Assembly: GCA_027625915.1 (NCBI GenBank)
Contig: JANTQA010000063.1
Coordinates: 682,001-746,000 of the forward strand
Direction of reading: 5' to 3'
From: Anaeramoeba flamelloides
Taxonomy: Eukaryota > Metamonada > Anaeramoebidae
DNA: 64,000 nucleotides
The notes under the pieces are model-generated. The model was given only the letters and a program-made list of their open reading frames with translations. It ran no database searches and was not told the DNA's origin. This document shows, piece by piece, positions 21,901 through 31,300 of the stretch (positions are counted from its first letter, which is position 1; each line of letters begins with the position of its first letter). Position numbers and translations under genes: made by a program.

Positions 21901-24324
21901 TAATTCAAGAGTAGAAATATATACTCCTTAATAATTTAGATAGAACAAGACTTCAATATTCAATATCAAAAAAAAAAAATCGAATTATATTTGCCTTATT
22001 TTGCTCGAAAATTCATTAAAGTTTTTGGATCAATAAATTATTTTCATTCAAAATACTTTAAAATCCTCAAATTTAACAATATTTTGATTTTCCTTTAATT
22101 GCCATTCTTGTAAAAAAAAATTATTGACTAGGTATTGTATTTCAATCGACACTGAGCATAAAATATGAATAGTCCTTAAGGAGGTAGGGAATTTTTACCA
22201 ATTTTGATTTCCTCAGTTTATTCTAAATTGAATCATTAAAATCATTTAACTAAATACATTAATGTTTTAATAAAAAGAAAAGGGGGGCGTGCATCTTAGT
22301 ATAATATAAACTCTAATCCACTCACAGAAACCCGCCCAAAAAGTAAAAATTCGATTTTATTATGGATCAATCAATATAAAATTGATTAGAACTCAGAGAA
22401 ATGATAAATTCTGGTTAGAGTTGATATTTATAAAAAAAATACCTTAACAAAATATAAATTTTCCAAAAAAAAAGAATAAAATGTTAAAAAAAAATTGTGG
22501 GTCCAATTTATGGAAACTTCTCAAGCAGAATTTCTCAATTTTACTTGAAAATTAAAATTAACCACAATTAGATTATTTAATATTTCCTATTCATTTTAAA
22601 ATACATTAAAAAATCTGATATTTTCTTAATGTTTATTTGGGCTTACAAACATTTTTTTTTTTTCAAATTGACTTTTTTAAAAAAAAAATTAAAAAAAGAA
22701 TAAAGAAGAAAAAAAAAAAAAAAAAAAAAGAAAATGAGAAAATGAAAAAAAAACAAAAAGAAAAAATAGAAGAGAAAAAAAAAAAAATTCAAATTTTAAT
22801 AAAAGGGCCTAACAGTTGGGGAAAAAAGTCAAATCGTAAAAAAAAAAAGTTCAACACGATTTTTAATAGGAACCTTAATAGAACCTGAAAATTCAAAGAA
22901 AGATCCTGTTAATAAAAGAAAAAATAAAAAAACAAAGACAAAATGAAGGATTAAACACAATAACAGTTTTTTTAATGAACTATTTTTTTGGCATGGGTTT
23001 TTCGTTGATTGATCTATTATTAAAAATTTATTGAAAAAATTGGCTATTTCTGAGATCTCCAAAACCATTACTTCAACAATTTCGATAATCAAGGATATTT
23101 AAATTTTTTTTGTTGATTCGACTGAAAATAATATAATGGATTATTATTCTACAAAGTTAATTTGCTTTTCTATTTTTAATTGATTGTACTTTTTCGTTTT
23201 CTATTAAGATTCTATTAAGGTTTTCAATTAAAAATCGTGTTGAACTTTTTTTCTAGTTTCATTTTTTTTCCCAAATGGTAAAATTATTAAAAATCTGGAT
23301 CTTTAAAGCACAAAAAAGTGTTCTATTGATTCCAAGTTTTTTTATTTTTATGTTTGATAAAACTTTTTGTTTGTTGTAAATTTTGATTTGATAAATTGGT
23401 ACAGCCCACATTCAATCAAAAAAAAAAAAAAAAAAATAGTGCAATTTGTTTCATTTATCAAAAAGAAGTTATTTTATAATCTTCGATAGTGGTATTTTTA
23501 ATATCACATCAATTGACTTATAAAAAAGAAAATATAAAGACTTTTTCACATAGAAAATCAGGTATTGTGAGGATTTCTTTCGGTGGGCTATACACTGCTT
23601 AAGATGGTTATTTTAGGTATATGATAGGAAAATTTTCAATTTTTTTGCAATTTTTGTATTTAAACAATCCAAATAAATAATAGAAATAGTAATAACTAAA
23701 ACACTATAATCATGTAAATGGTGTACTTTAAATTTTAAAAGTGGGATTACTCGTTATTAATTCAATATTTTTATCTTCAGAAAGGATCAAATTGTTAAAA
23801 AAAATATTATTAACTTTTTGATTTTGTACTTTTTTAATTTAATTACATAAATTCCATATTTTTTTTTTTTTTATTAACTTGATTTATATATATATCTATA
23901 TATATATTAATATTTACATTAAAACAAAATAGAATTGACATTCCGTGGATTTTTTCAAAAAACTCTAGAACAAAAATATTCAATTCGTAAATCAATATTA
24001 ATCAGTTCATTTATTTTTTCTTTTGTACACTTTGATTTTTCAATTTTTGGGTTTTTTTATCGGTTTGCATTTGGATTTTTCTATGGCTCAATCGCAAGTA
24101 AAACTGATTCGTGCTACCCTTCTTCATTTTGCCATATGATGAATAATATGATGCTATTCATATTTTCTTATACTCATGATTATTGGAATGAAAAAATTAG
24201 TAGAAGCATGATCTTTCCATTGATTTTTATATCAATTATAATAACTTGCCTTTTAATTTATGTGATACGCATTTGGTTCAAACGCTCAATTAGACTACAA
24301 CGCAATTCGTTAATGGAGCATTAA
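18908..24324 (+). CDS. CPBP (CAAX/Rce1-like) intramembrane protease, two exons
   Basis: Exon 1 is 18908-19625 and exon 2 is 23933-24324, joined across a GT-AG intron, giving 369 residues. Residues 1-95 are a hydrophilic cytosolic-looking leader. Hydrophobic segments follow near 98-117, 128-148 and 172-190, then an Asn/Asp-rich loop. The splice joins PGILE to ELTFRGFF and recreates the CPBP motif 1 EExxFRG (E239, E240, R244). Motif 2 is FSFVHFD (H272) and motif 3 is CHMMNN (H307, N311). These are the predicted catalytic or metal residues of the family (Pfam CPBP/Abi), which includes the CAAX prenyl endopeptidase Rce1 and bacterial immunity proteins. A final membrane segment (about 330-350) precedes a basic tail. 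The substrate cannot be read from sequence. The intact motif set makes an active protease likely. Confidence 0.85.
20770..21699. mobile_element. Nested 0.93 kb element with about 115-bp TIRs
   Basis: TTAATTGTTAAAATCGGAAG at 20770 is mirrored by CTTCCGATTTTAATAATTAA ending at 21699. Inverted similarity extends about 115 bp inward, through ACTCAGGTACTCAATTAA-type sequence. Inside lie two direct copies of a 145-bp unit (about 20915-21060 and 21423-21567) that are almost identical. No transposase is seen. It lies within the 2.33 kb element and so is probably younger. Confidence 0.7.
20915..21567 (+). repeat. Pair of near-identical 145-bp direct repeats
   Basis: Unit 1 is 20915-21060 and unit 2 is 21423-21567. 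Both start ACATATAATCTRACTTAG and end ATCTTTGTCATTT, with only one or two visible differences. The 360 bp between them is unrelated. Such high identity points to a recent duplication or gene conversion inside the element. Confidence 0.85.
22810..23281. mobile_element. 0.47 kb foldback element, sister of the 63.4 kb copy
   Basis: The arms carry AGTTCAACACGATTTTTAAT (from about 22848) and its reverse complement (to about 23252), with similarity reaching the GGGGAAAAAA / TTTTTTCCC tips. The middle (22910-23090) matches the middle of the 63415-63854 element in opposite orientation, including GAGATCTCCAAAACCA, but the arms differ in sequence. Confidence 0.6.
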
Positions 24325-24439
24325 TTTATTTTTTGAACACTTTGTAAAAAAAATATATTTAAATGAAATTATTTATTTTTATTTTTAACTAATTTTTAAA
24401 ATAAAACATAAACATAAAATTATTTTTTTAGTCTAATTT
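24325..24439. other. 3' flank of the CPBP gene
   Basis: AT-rich sequence directly after the stop codon, with no recognisable signal beyond T-rich and AATAAA-like words. Confidence 0.4.
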
Positions 24440-26230
24440 AAGAGGATTTGTCGATATCTTTTTCAAGCCACACCAAAAATTAAAAAAAAACACAATTAAT
24501 ATTATAGAACAGTGATATATATGTAAAATTGTGATAAAGTTTCAACAATCACAATACTTTTTATCAAATTACAATATTGCAGAAAATAGAGAGAATCAAT
24601 AATATTGCAATATCCAATAGAATTATGGTAATTGATAAAAAACGCGAAAATTGTTTAAAAATCTTGATAATAAATAATATCATGATAACCAATAATATTA
24701 AAAATCGCGATATTCTATAAAATCACAATTATCAATAATATTGTCATAATATCATAAATCGCAATATTCAATAAAACTACGATAATTATTTAAAAATAGT
24801 GATAAATCTTGAAATATCTTGTGAAAAAAAATAAATCGAAATATAATAGCTGATGAATTTTAAGGCTAATTCAACAATATTTTTAACACCGAAAATTTTT
24901 GTTAGATCAAAAAAAAATTAATTTTTTATCAAAAAATGAGAAAAAAGAAACTTTAATCAGACAAAGATTTTATTGTTTTTTCTTTTGGTTTGGTTGACAG
25001 ATCGATCTATCCTTTAGATCAACAAACGTAATAAAAAAAGGCAAATTAATGGTTTCTCAGTATATCGTGGTGTTATAAATTGCCTTGAATAAACTCGTTT
25101 ATTATACTACCAACCTTCAACACGTTCTTTAAAGAATGTGTTCTTGTGTTAAAACTGTTTCTTGATTTGATGAAAGCTGACAGTTTAAGGACTATTTGAA
25201 TTTTATGCTCTGTGAGGGTTGGAATACCATACAATAAATGGGAAAACTGGTTATAAAGTTATAGGTTTTGCTGAAAGTCAGAATATTGCAATTTTTGGAA
25301 TTATTAACGATTTGATTGAAAATTAAAAAAATATTTTGAGATCCTAAATTTAACTGAATTCCCTCAAAAAACATTGTAAATTTTTATTACTAATTTTTAA
25401 CCTGTTACTTCTCTGACTTTCCACTTCGTATATTTGTATTTCAAGAGTTTCGTGAAGTGGTATCAATATACTTTAATATAAAGTAGAAATTCACAGCAGC
25501 AATATATAAAAAATTAGTAATTCAAATTTGCAATGTTTTTTGAGGGAATTCAGTTAAATTTTGGATCTCAAAATATTTTTTTAATTTTCAATCAAATCGT
25601 TAATAATTCCAAAAATTGCAATATTCTGACTTTCAGCAAAACCTATAACTTTATAACCAGTTTTCCCATTTATTGTATGGTATTCCAACCATCGCAGAGC
25701 ACAAAATTCGAATAGTCCTTAAAGGAGATGGATAACTTTTAAAAAGCTTTTTCAATAAACTAGCCACATTATCATCAATTATCAAGATTTTTTGGAAATC
25801 TTATTATCTTCTTTTTATTTTTCATCATCTTCTTCTCATATTTCGGTTATCACCAGAAAACACAACTAGAGTTTAAAGAGTTTTTTTTTGATCGATCACT
25901 TATAAGACGAAAAATTTACACTTTCTTCTTTTTGGATATTTAAATTTGTGAAGTAATAACCCCATTTTAAGAAAACACATCTATCTTTTATTCAATTATT
26001 TTTTCAATATGGTTATTATTGATTTTAACATAAAATTATTAGGAGATTTTATTTTTGATGAAAAAAAAAAAGGAAAGAAATTTTTTTTCCAATTACAAAA
26101 AATCTGAAGACTTTTATAAAAGCTTTTATGTCTTTTAAACCTTTCAAACACTTGAAGATAATCCACAGCCCTTCAAACACTTTTCTAACATGCTTAAGGG
26201 AAAACTCTTGTTATTATATCACAGATTTGT
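24440..26230 (+). mobile_element. Old element with degenerate GATAATTAT array, interrupted
   Basis: About 24480-24840 is a diverged tandem array of roughly 20-nt units of the type AATCGCGATAATTATTA. The following 24900-25180 (TCTTTAAAGAATGTGTTCTT and so on) and 25730-26210 match 44840-45960 in reverse complement, including a GAAGAAGAAG / CTTCTTCTTC block. The 25183-25726 element interrupts this copy and is absent from the other. No coding frame, and the class is unknown. Confidence 0.5.
25183..25726. mobile_element. 0.54 kb palindromic element with 200-bp arms
   Basis: The left arm (25183-25374) starts TTAAGGACTATTTGAATTTT, and the right arm (25533-25726) is its near-perfect reverse complement, ending GAATAGTCCTTAA. 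Only a handful of mismatches are visible over about 190 bp. The central spacer is about 158 bp. The terminal 30 bp match the ends of the 2.33 kb element at 19.8 kb. Flanking TTTAA/TTAAA fits a TTAA target. The paired 60-residue frames on opposite strands are only the mirror image of each other. Confidence 0.8.
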
Positions 26231-26424
26231 AAAAGTCATTAAATTTTTTAAGGTGATAATTCAAAAAATATTTTTTTGTTTTTTTTTTGGTGTTTTTTTT
26301 TTATTTGTTTTGTTGGTCATGTGATTGTTTTGGTAAGCTGAATGAAAATTTTGATCTTTTTTTTTTTTTTTTTTATTCCTAAGGGAGGAAATTAATTACC
26401 ACTTATAATCATTGTTTTTTTTTT

Positions 26425-26612
26425 ACTTTTTGAAACGCAAAGAAAATTTATTTAATTTTCTTTTCATTTCTTAAATTAAAAAAAAAAAAAAAAACCGTTA
26501 TTTACTCCAGAATTTAAAATAATTTAGTAAAATCAATGATTTTTATCCATTCCTTTTGAATTTTGGAAAAGATAGGCACTCTACAACACTGTAAGGCACT
26601 CTATGACACTTA
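26425..26612. mobile_element. Short element inserted in LINE, copy 1
   Basis: Interrupts the LINE alignment. It contains AAATTTATTTAATTTTCTTT, then TTGAATTTTGGAAAAGAT and two GGCACTCTA words (TAGGCACTCTACAACACT, AAGGCACTCTATGACACTT). It shares these blocks in the same order with copy 2. Confidence 0.5.
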
Positions 26613-26992
26613 CCTAATTTCCAAATTTTTTTTTAAAAATTTCAATAAACTATCTTAATTTCTCTTTATCATTAACTAATTATGACATAAATAATGATTC
26701 TTTATTTTGAATAATATCAAAGATGTTATTCTGATTATTTTTGTTAATTTGAATAAAATATTTAATCCAAATTATTAGATTTTCTTTATAAAATGGATAG
26801 TTCCATGAAAAATGATTTATATCTTCAACTATTTCTAGTTTCAATTTTTTTTTTTTTTTTGCATAAAATACAAGATTTTGTTTTTATTTTATATTTATTA
26901 TAAAGATAAGTTTATCCATTTAGATAATTTGTGAAATTTTTTAGTTTTAAGATGGAAGTAGAGTCCTTCCATTTTAAATATATTTTGCTGTT

Positions 26993-27335
26993 CCGTTTTT
27001 TTTAATTTGAGAAATAAATCGAAAATTTTATAAATTTTCTTTTATTTCTTAAATTAGAAAAACCTTGGCACGTGTCGTTAGCTTTTCCAGAATTCAAAAG
27101 AATTGATTAAAATCTTTAATTTTTCTCTATTCTTTTTAATTCTGGAAAAGTGTTATTAGGTTTTCTTGAGTTTTCTGTTTATTTGGAAAATCAATTAATT
27201 TTCGTTAGGTTTTCTAGAGTTTTCGTTTTTATTTGGAAAATCAATAAATCTACAAATAAAACATAAATTTCAAAAAAAAACCTAGGCACTCTACGGCACT
27301 TGAATGCACTCTACGACAAGACTGTTTTTTTATAT
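26993..27335. mobile_element. Short element inserted in LINE, copy 2
   Basis: About 340 bp absent from the related LINE. It carries CTTAAATTAGAAAAACC, TTTTAATTCTGGAAAAG, two copies of GGAAAATCAATWAAT, and CACTCTACGGCACT words at the right end. It is longer than copy 1 through an internal duplication of a GGTTTTCTWGAGTTTTC unit (27152-27240). Confidence 0.5.
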
Positions 27336-27965
27336 TATTTTTATATTTATAAATTTTTAAATATTCCTAACCCTTCCACCAAGTAAATTTATTATCAAGT
27401 TTTCTCATAATTGATTAAGATTAGCATTTAGTAATTTGAAGTTTTCTACTTTCCAATTAATATTGTTGTTGTTTTTTTTTAAATTCTTAATTTATTGATA
27501 TGTGTTCAAAACCTAGAATTTCTAATATTCTTCTGAGTTTAAATCATATTTTATCTACCAAAATTCTTAATTGGTCTATTTTTGCTTCAGTTTTAGATAT
27601 TATTCTTGGAGAGTATGAATTAATTTTTAAAAATTTCGTGACTATTTTATTTATCGAAGATCTATCGAGTTGAAACCTTTTTGGTGTTAAATTGAAAAGA
27701 ACTACGGCCATAAAATAGTTGGTTACTATATATCGTTTTAAACATTTGTAATTTTACCCCTTTAGCTATTTTTTTTTTTTGTTTAAAAATCAATTTTATT
27801 TTTTGAAAATTGACTTTTACTTTTGTCCAAGTATTTTTGGTACTGTTTCTCATTTTCAAGCCAAATACCTAAAGACTTTATTTCTAGACAATCAATTTGA
27901 TTTTAGAGTTTTTACCAATATTTGGGTCAATTCCAAATTCTTGAATAATTTTTTAAATTAATATT

Positions 27966-28303
27966 AACAAATTATGATCTTTTTAATATACAATTAATAG
28001 TATCTACAATTTAGGTTTGTTGGGTTCAAGAAGCAAACAGTTTTTCTGTATCCCTCCCAATTTAAACAATATCCAAACAAATATTCACAATATTATTCCT
28101 GTTTTTACATTGGGAAATTCATTTGACATACAACGAAAATGTCTATAAATATTCCAATAAACGAAAATAAACAATTTTAAGATGAGTACGATGATAAACT
28201 TAACCTGTTTAGTTTCTTAATCATCAATTCTCCCTAAATTACAATTTTTGAAGAAAATAAAAAAGTCAAATTCTCAATCATTTTTTATTAAAAATCTTAA
28301 AAT
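27966..28303 (+). promoter_or_regulatory. 5' flank of the AP-4 beta gene
   Basis: About 340 bp between the 5'-truncated end of the LINE and the start codon. It is less homopolymeric than neighbouring sequence (TTCTGTATCCCTCCCAA near 28045). It probably holds the promoter, but no motif is recognised. Confidence 0.35.
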
Positions 28304-31300
28304 ATGGATGAAATATTTAAACTTTTTATAAAACAATTGAAAAGCAATAACAAAGAAACCAAATTAGAAACTGTTCAGAAAATTGTTAACTTAACAGTCA
28401 AAGGATATGACTTGTATTCACTTTTACCACAAATTATAGTCTCAATGGGTGACTTTAATGATTGCCATAAATATGACAAATTGGTTTATACTTTACTTCG
28501 GGAGAGACCAGATAAATACGAGGATTTTTTAATCTTGATGTGGGGAACACTAACCAAAAATTCCAAAAGTCAGCACGCTCTTAAAAGGGTGGTGTCTATT
28601 CGGACAATGGCTTCTATGTAACTAATTTCGTTTTCTAAAAAAAAAATAAAGAATATTATTTTCTTCTTTTTCAAACCCCAAGATTGAAACCAAAAACAAA
28701 AAAAAAAAAAAAAAACCTCAAAATCCCGATTCTTTTTCTACCAACAACCAAAAAAAATCCATTAGTTGTACGGAACATACTTTAGAATATTTTTTTACAC
28801 TTTTTAGAAATTACCTAAACGATAAAACAAGTGTTGTAAGAAATGCCTGCTTAATGGCCTATTTTGAATTAGTTGATCGGTTCACCTTTTTAGTTGGCGA
28901 TTTGCATCATTTCTTAGTTATTCAAAACTTAGTTTTTGACTCAGATCCAAGGGTAGCAATTAATGCAATTTGTGTTCTTTTTTCAATTCTCCAAAAAAAA
29001 AGTACAGTCTTGTTACAAGAAAGAATAATACTTCATTTTCTTTCCAAAATTGACACACTCCACCCCTTTGGGAAATATGTAATTTTCAAATTGTGTTCAA
29101 AATATAAGCCTCATGATCTCGATCAAGCAAACCTAATTTTAAAGATTTGTTTAAAACATTTATCTTTTTCAAATTCTGGAATTCTTTTACAGATCACAGA
29201 TATTTTTTTACACTACTCACAAACGTTTCCGCAACTTACAAAAGATGTAACCTTTCTTTTTTTTTACAAACAGTGCATTTCTTTTTCTTTTTGTTTTTTC
29301 TTTTTTTTCTTTATTCTTTATTTTTTTTAAGGGACTTATAAACGAAAAAAAATCTTCAAGTAAATCCAATACCAAATTCAAAAAAAATTTACCGCATCTT
29401 GAAATTGAAAAACCAAGTAAAAATCTGATTACTACAAAACCAAACTTACTTTCAATACTATTTTCAGAAATGAATTATTGTTTTTAAAAGTCTGATCCAT
29501 TTTTCTCATTTTTGAAAAGTTCAAAATCCAACATATTTCTGAATTATTTAAAAAAAATTATTTTCTTTGAAAGAAGATTGAAATCTTATTGCCTGTAAAG
29601 GAAGTGTACCAAAACATACTTTAAAAATGAAACCACTAAGTTCTAAAATAACCCAGTTTAAAAAATCTACTTGATTTCAATAAAAATACAATAATTATTT
29701 TAAACTTGGAAAAAAATATAATTTTTTGATTCAAAGAACAGTTCAAATCAATTTTTTCTCAAAGTTGAATAAAAAAATCTGAGAAAAAGAACCAAACAAT
29801 CGAAATAATTCTCCCGAAATACTTTTTTAAAACCTGGAAAATTCAACTTATAATCTAGAGAAATACTTTTTAATTTGATTATTTATAATCAATAATTAAT
29901 AACTCAATCTTAATTATTTCAGTAAGTCATTAACAACCCAAAGATTAAATGTATCAAATAGACTTTACAATTATTTCTCAATTTTTTCAAGATTTTCAAA
30001 CAAATAAAACAATTCAAATGCATATTTCTATTAAAAAAAAAAAAATAGATGTTATCAAATACCTGATTTTAATACAAACAGTTCCTTGTTTATACTCTTT
30101 ATATTTGAAAAAGAATATTGACTAGTCTTTTAAATTTCAAGAAATTTAATAAATATTTGTGAAAAAAATAAATGATCAATTTTTTTAGATCTTCAAGGAT
30201 ACAATATTTGAGGTATTTTTATTAAATTATTAAAATAAGATTAAACTTTCAAGGTTACTTATTCATAAAGACTCTCTGAAATTACTTGTTTAAAAAGTGA
30301 GATTTCTTCAAAATTTAATTTTTTTGCAAATTATTCTTTTTCTAATTTGATCCAAAAACCCAACAAAAAGGATCTTGATCTTTTTACTGGAAATTTCATT
30401 GGAAAAATGAAATCTAAAAATGATTATTCATTTCTCTAAAGTTGACAAATGAAGTTGTACATCGGATTTAATTGTATCCTTATGTAAATAATTACTCTAT
30501 TGACTTTGGTAAAAAAAATAAATAAGAGTTACTAGTCCCTTAAGGGGGTGATTCTATCATAAGGAATACTCAAAATAAAAGAAATGATTTGCTATTAAGT
30601 GTTTTGTAGCCCTCACATATTTCAATATTACTAAAGTCTATTTTTATCATGTGGTTTGAAAAGCAATTCTTTTAAGGATTAAAATTGATTTCTGCTCTTT
30701 TAAAAAAATTGCTGAAAAAGGTAAAGAAAATGAAAAAACATTAAAAAGATGGAAACAAACAGACCAATAAACACTTTTTAAAACTTTCATTCCACACTTT
30801 TTTTAAAACATCTACATTTTGATAATTCTTGTTTCAATGTAATTTAAAGAACTATATTTCAATTTTATGCATTGTTAAAAATCCGTTTATACACTTCTTT
30901 TATATATTCGGAAAATGAATAGTTAGTAATCACGTGCTAAATTTGGGTGATGAATTAAAAGTAAAAGCAAATACTAGTTACATAAAAAGTAAAAAACAGA
31001 GCACCTCAAAAAGTGTAAAAATCAAAATTAACACCAAAAAGTGAAAAAATTGCACAATAAAAGCAACAAAAGCGTAGATTGTAATTGTGGTTATTTTTGA
31101 AGTCATCAAAACAATTGTTTTGCTTTAGATAATAGGTGAAAATGGTTGAAATTTAATCATCTTTTTTTTTTTTAAAAAAATTCTATGAAATTCAAGACTT
31201 CAAATTTATAGAAAATATAAAAATCATCGAGGTTTGATCCTTTTTCTTTTGAATAAGGCCAGTAATGAGACAAAACTGTATCATTTGAGTTTATTGATTG

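Larger units (their letters stand above)
19847..22179. mobile_element. 2.33 kb TIR DNA element (TTAARGACTATT family)
   Basis: The left terminus TTAAAGACTATTCCAATTTT continues ATGCTCTGTG. The right terminus is its reverse complement, CACTGAGCATAAAATATGAA followed by TAGTCCTTAA. The TIR is about 30 bp and no transposase frame is visible. The same terminus bounds the 0.54 kb palindromic element at 25.2 kb. A hairpin (20497-20515 with 20560-20578, around ATTTCGCCA/TGGCGAAAT) lies in the left part. Confidence 0.6.
19626..23932 (+). other. 4.3 kb intron of the CPBP gene filled with transposons
   Basis: Donor GAAG|GTAATAAAT (19626) and acceptor ACAAAATAG|AATTGACA (23932). Phase 1 on both sides reconstitutes a Glu codon. 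The intron contains a 2.33 kb TIR element with a 0.93 kb element nested in it, and a separate 0.47 kb foldback element. No host exon is visible inside. The Lys-rich frame at 22637-22888 comes from A-runs. Confidence 0.8.
26378..27965 (-). mobile_element. LINE 3' fragment with two internal insertions
   Basis: Read on the minus strand, 27965-27560 encodes the end of a reverse transcriptase: KSLGIWLENEKQ, then MFKTIYSNQLFYG and KFLKINSYSPRIISKTEAKI. The remainder aligns with the 57.7-58.3 kb LINE copy down to the 3' end CTCCCTTAGGAATAAAA plus poly(A) (26378). It is 5'-truncated and carries frame changes. Two short inserts (about 26425-26612 and 26993-27335) interrupt it, because the LINE sequence resumes on each side. 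Confidence 0.75.

Noticed and set aside
22637-22888. Lys-rich 83-codon frame in the CPBP intron
   Set aside because: Produced by A-runs. No motif, and it overlaps the end of a foldback element.
25192-25715. Two nearly identical 60-codon frames on opposite strands
   Set aside because: They are mirror images created by the arms of the palindromic element, not a gene pair.
28652-28765. Alternative AP-4 beta exon 2 start using the AG at 28651
   Set aside because: Phase is allowed, but it would add about 38 low-complexity residues, including a Lys run, inside a conserved helix pair. The acceptor at 28765 fits the family length.
29332-29488. Possible extra AP-4 beta exon after a good acceptor at 29331
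   Set aside because: It is open for 52 codons in phase but ends in a stop, breaks the adaptin alignment and matches repeat S at 51.14-51.3 kb.
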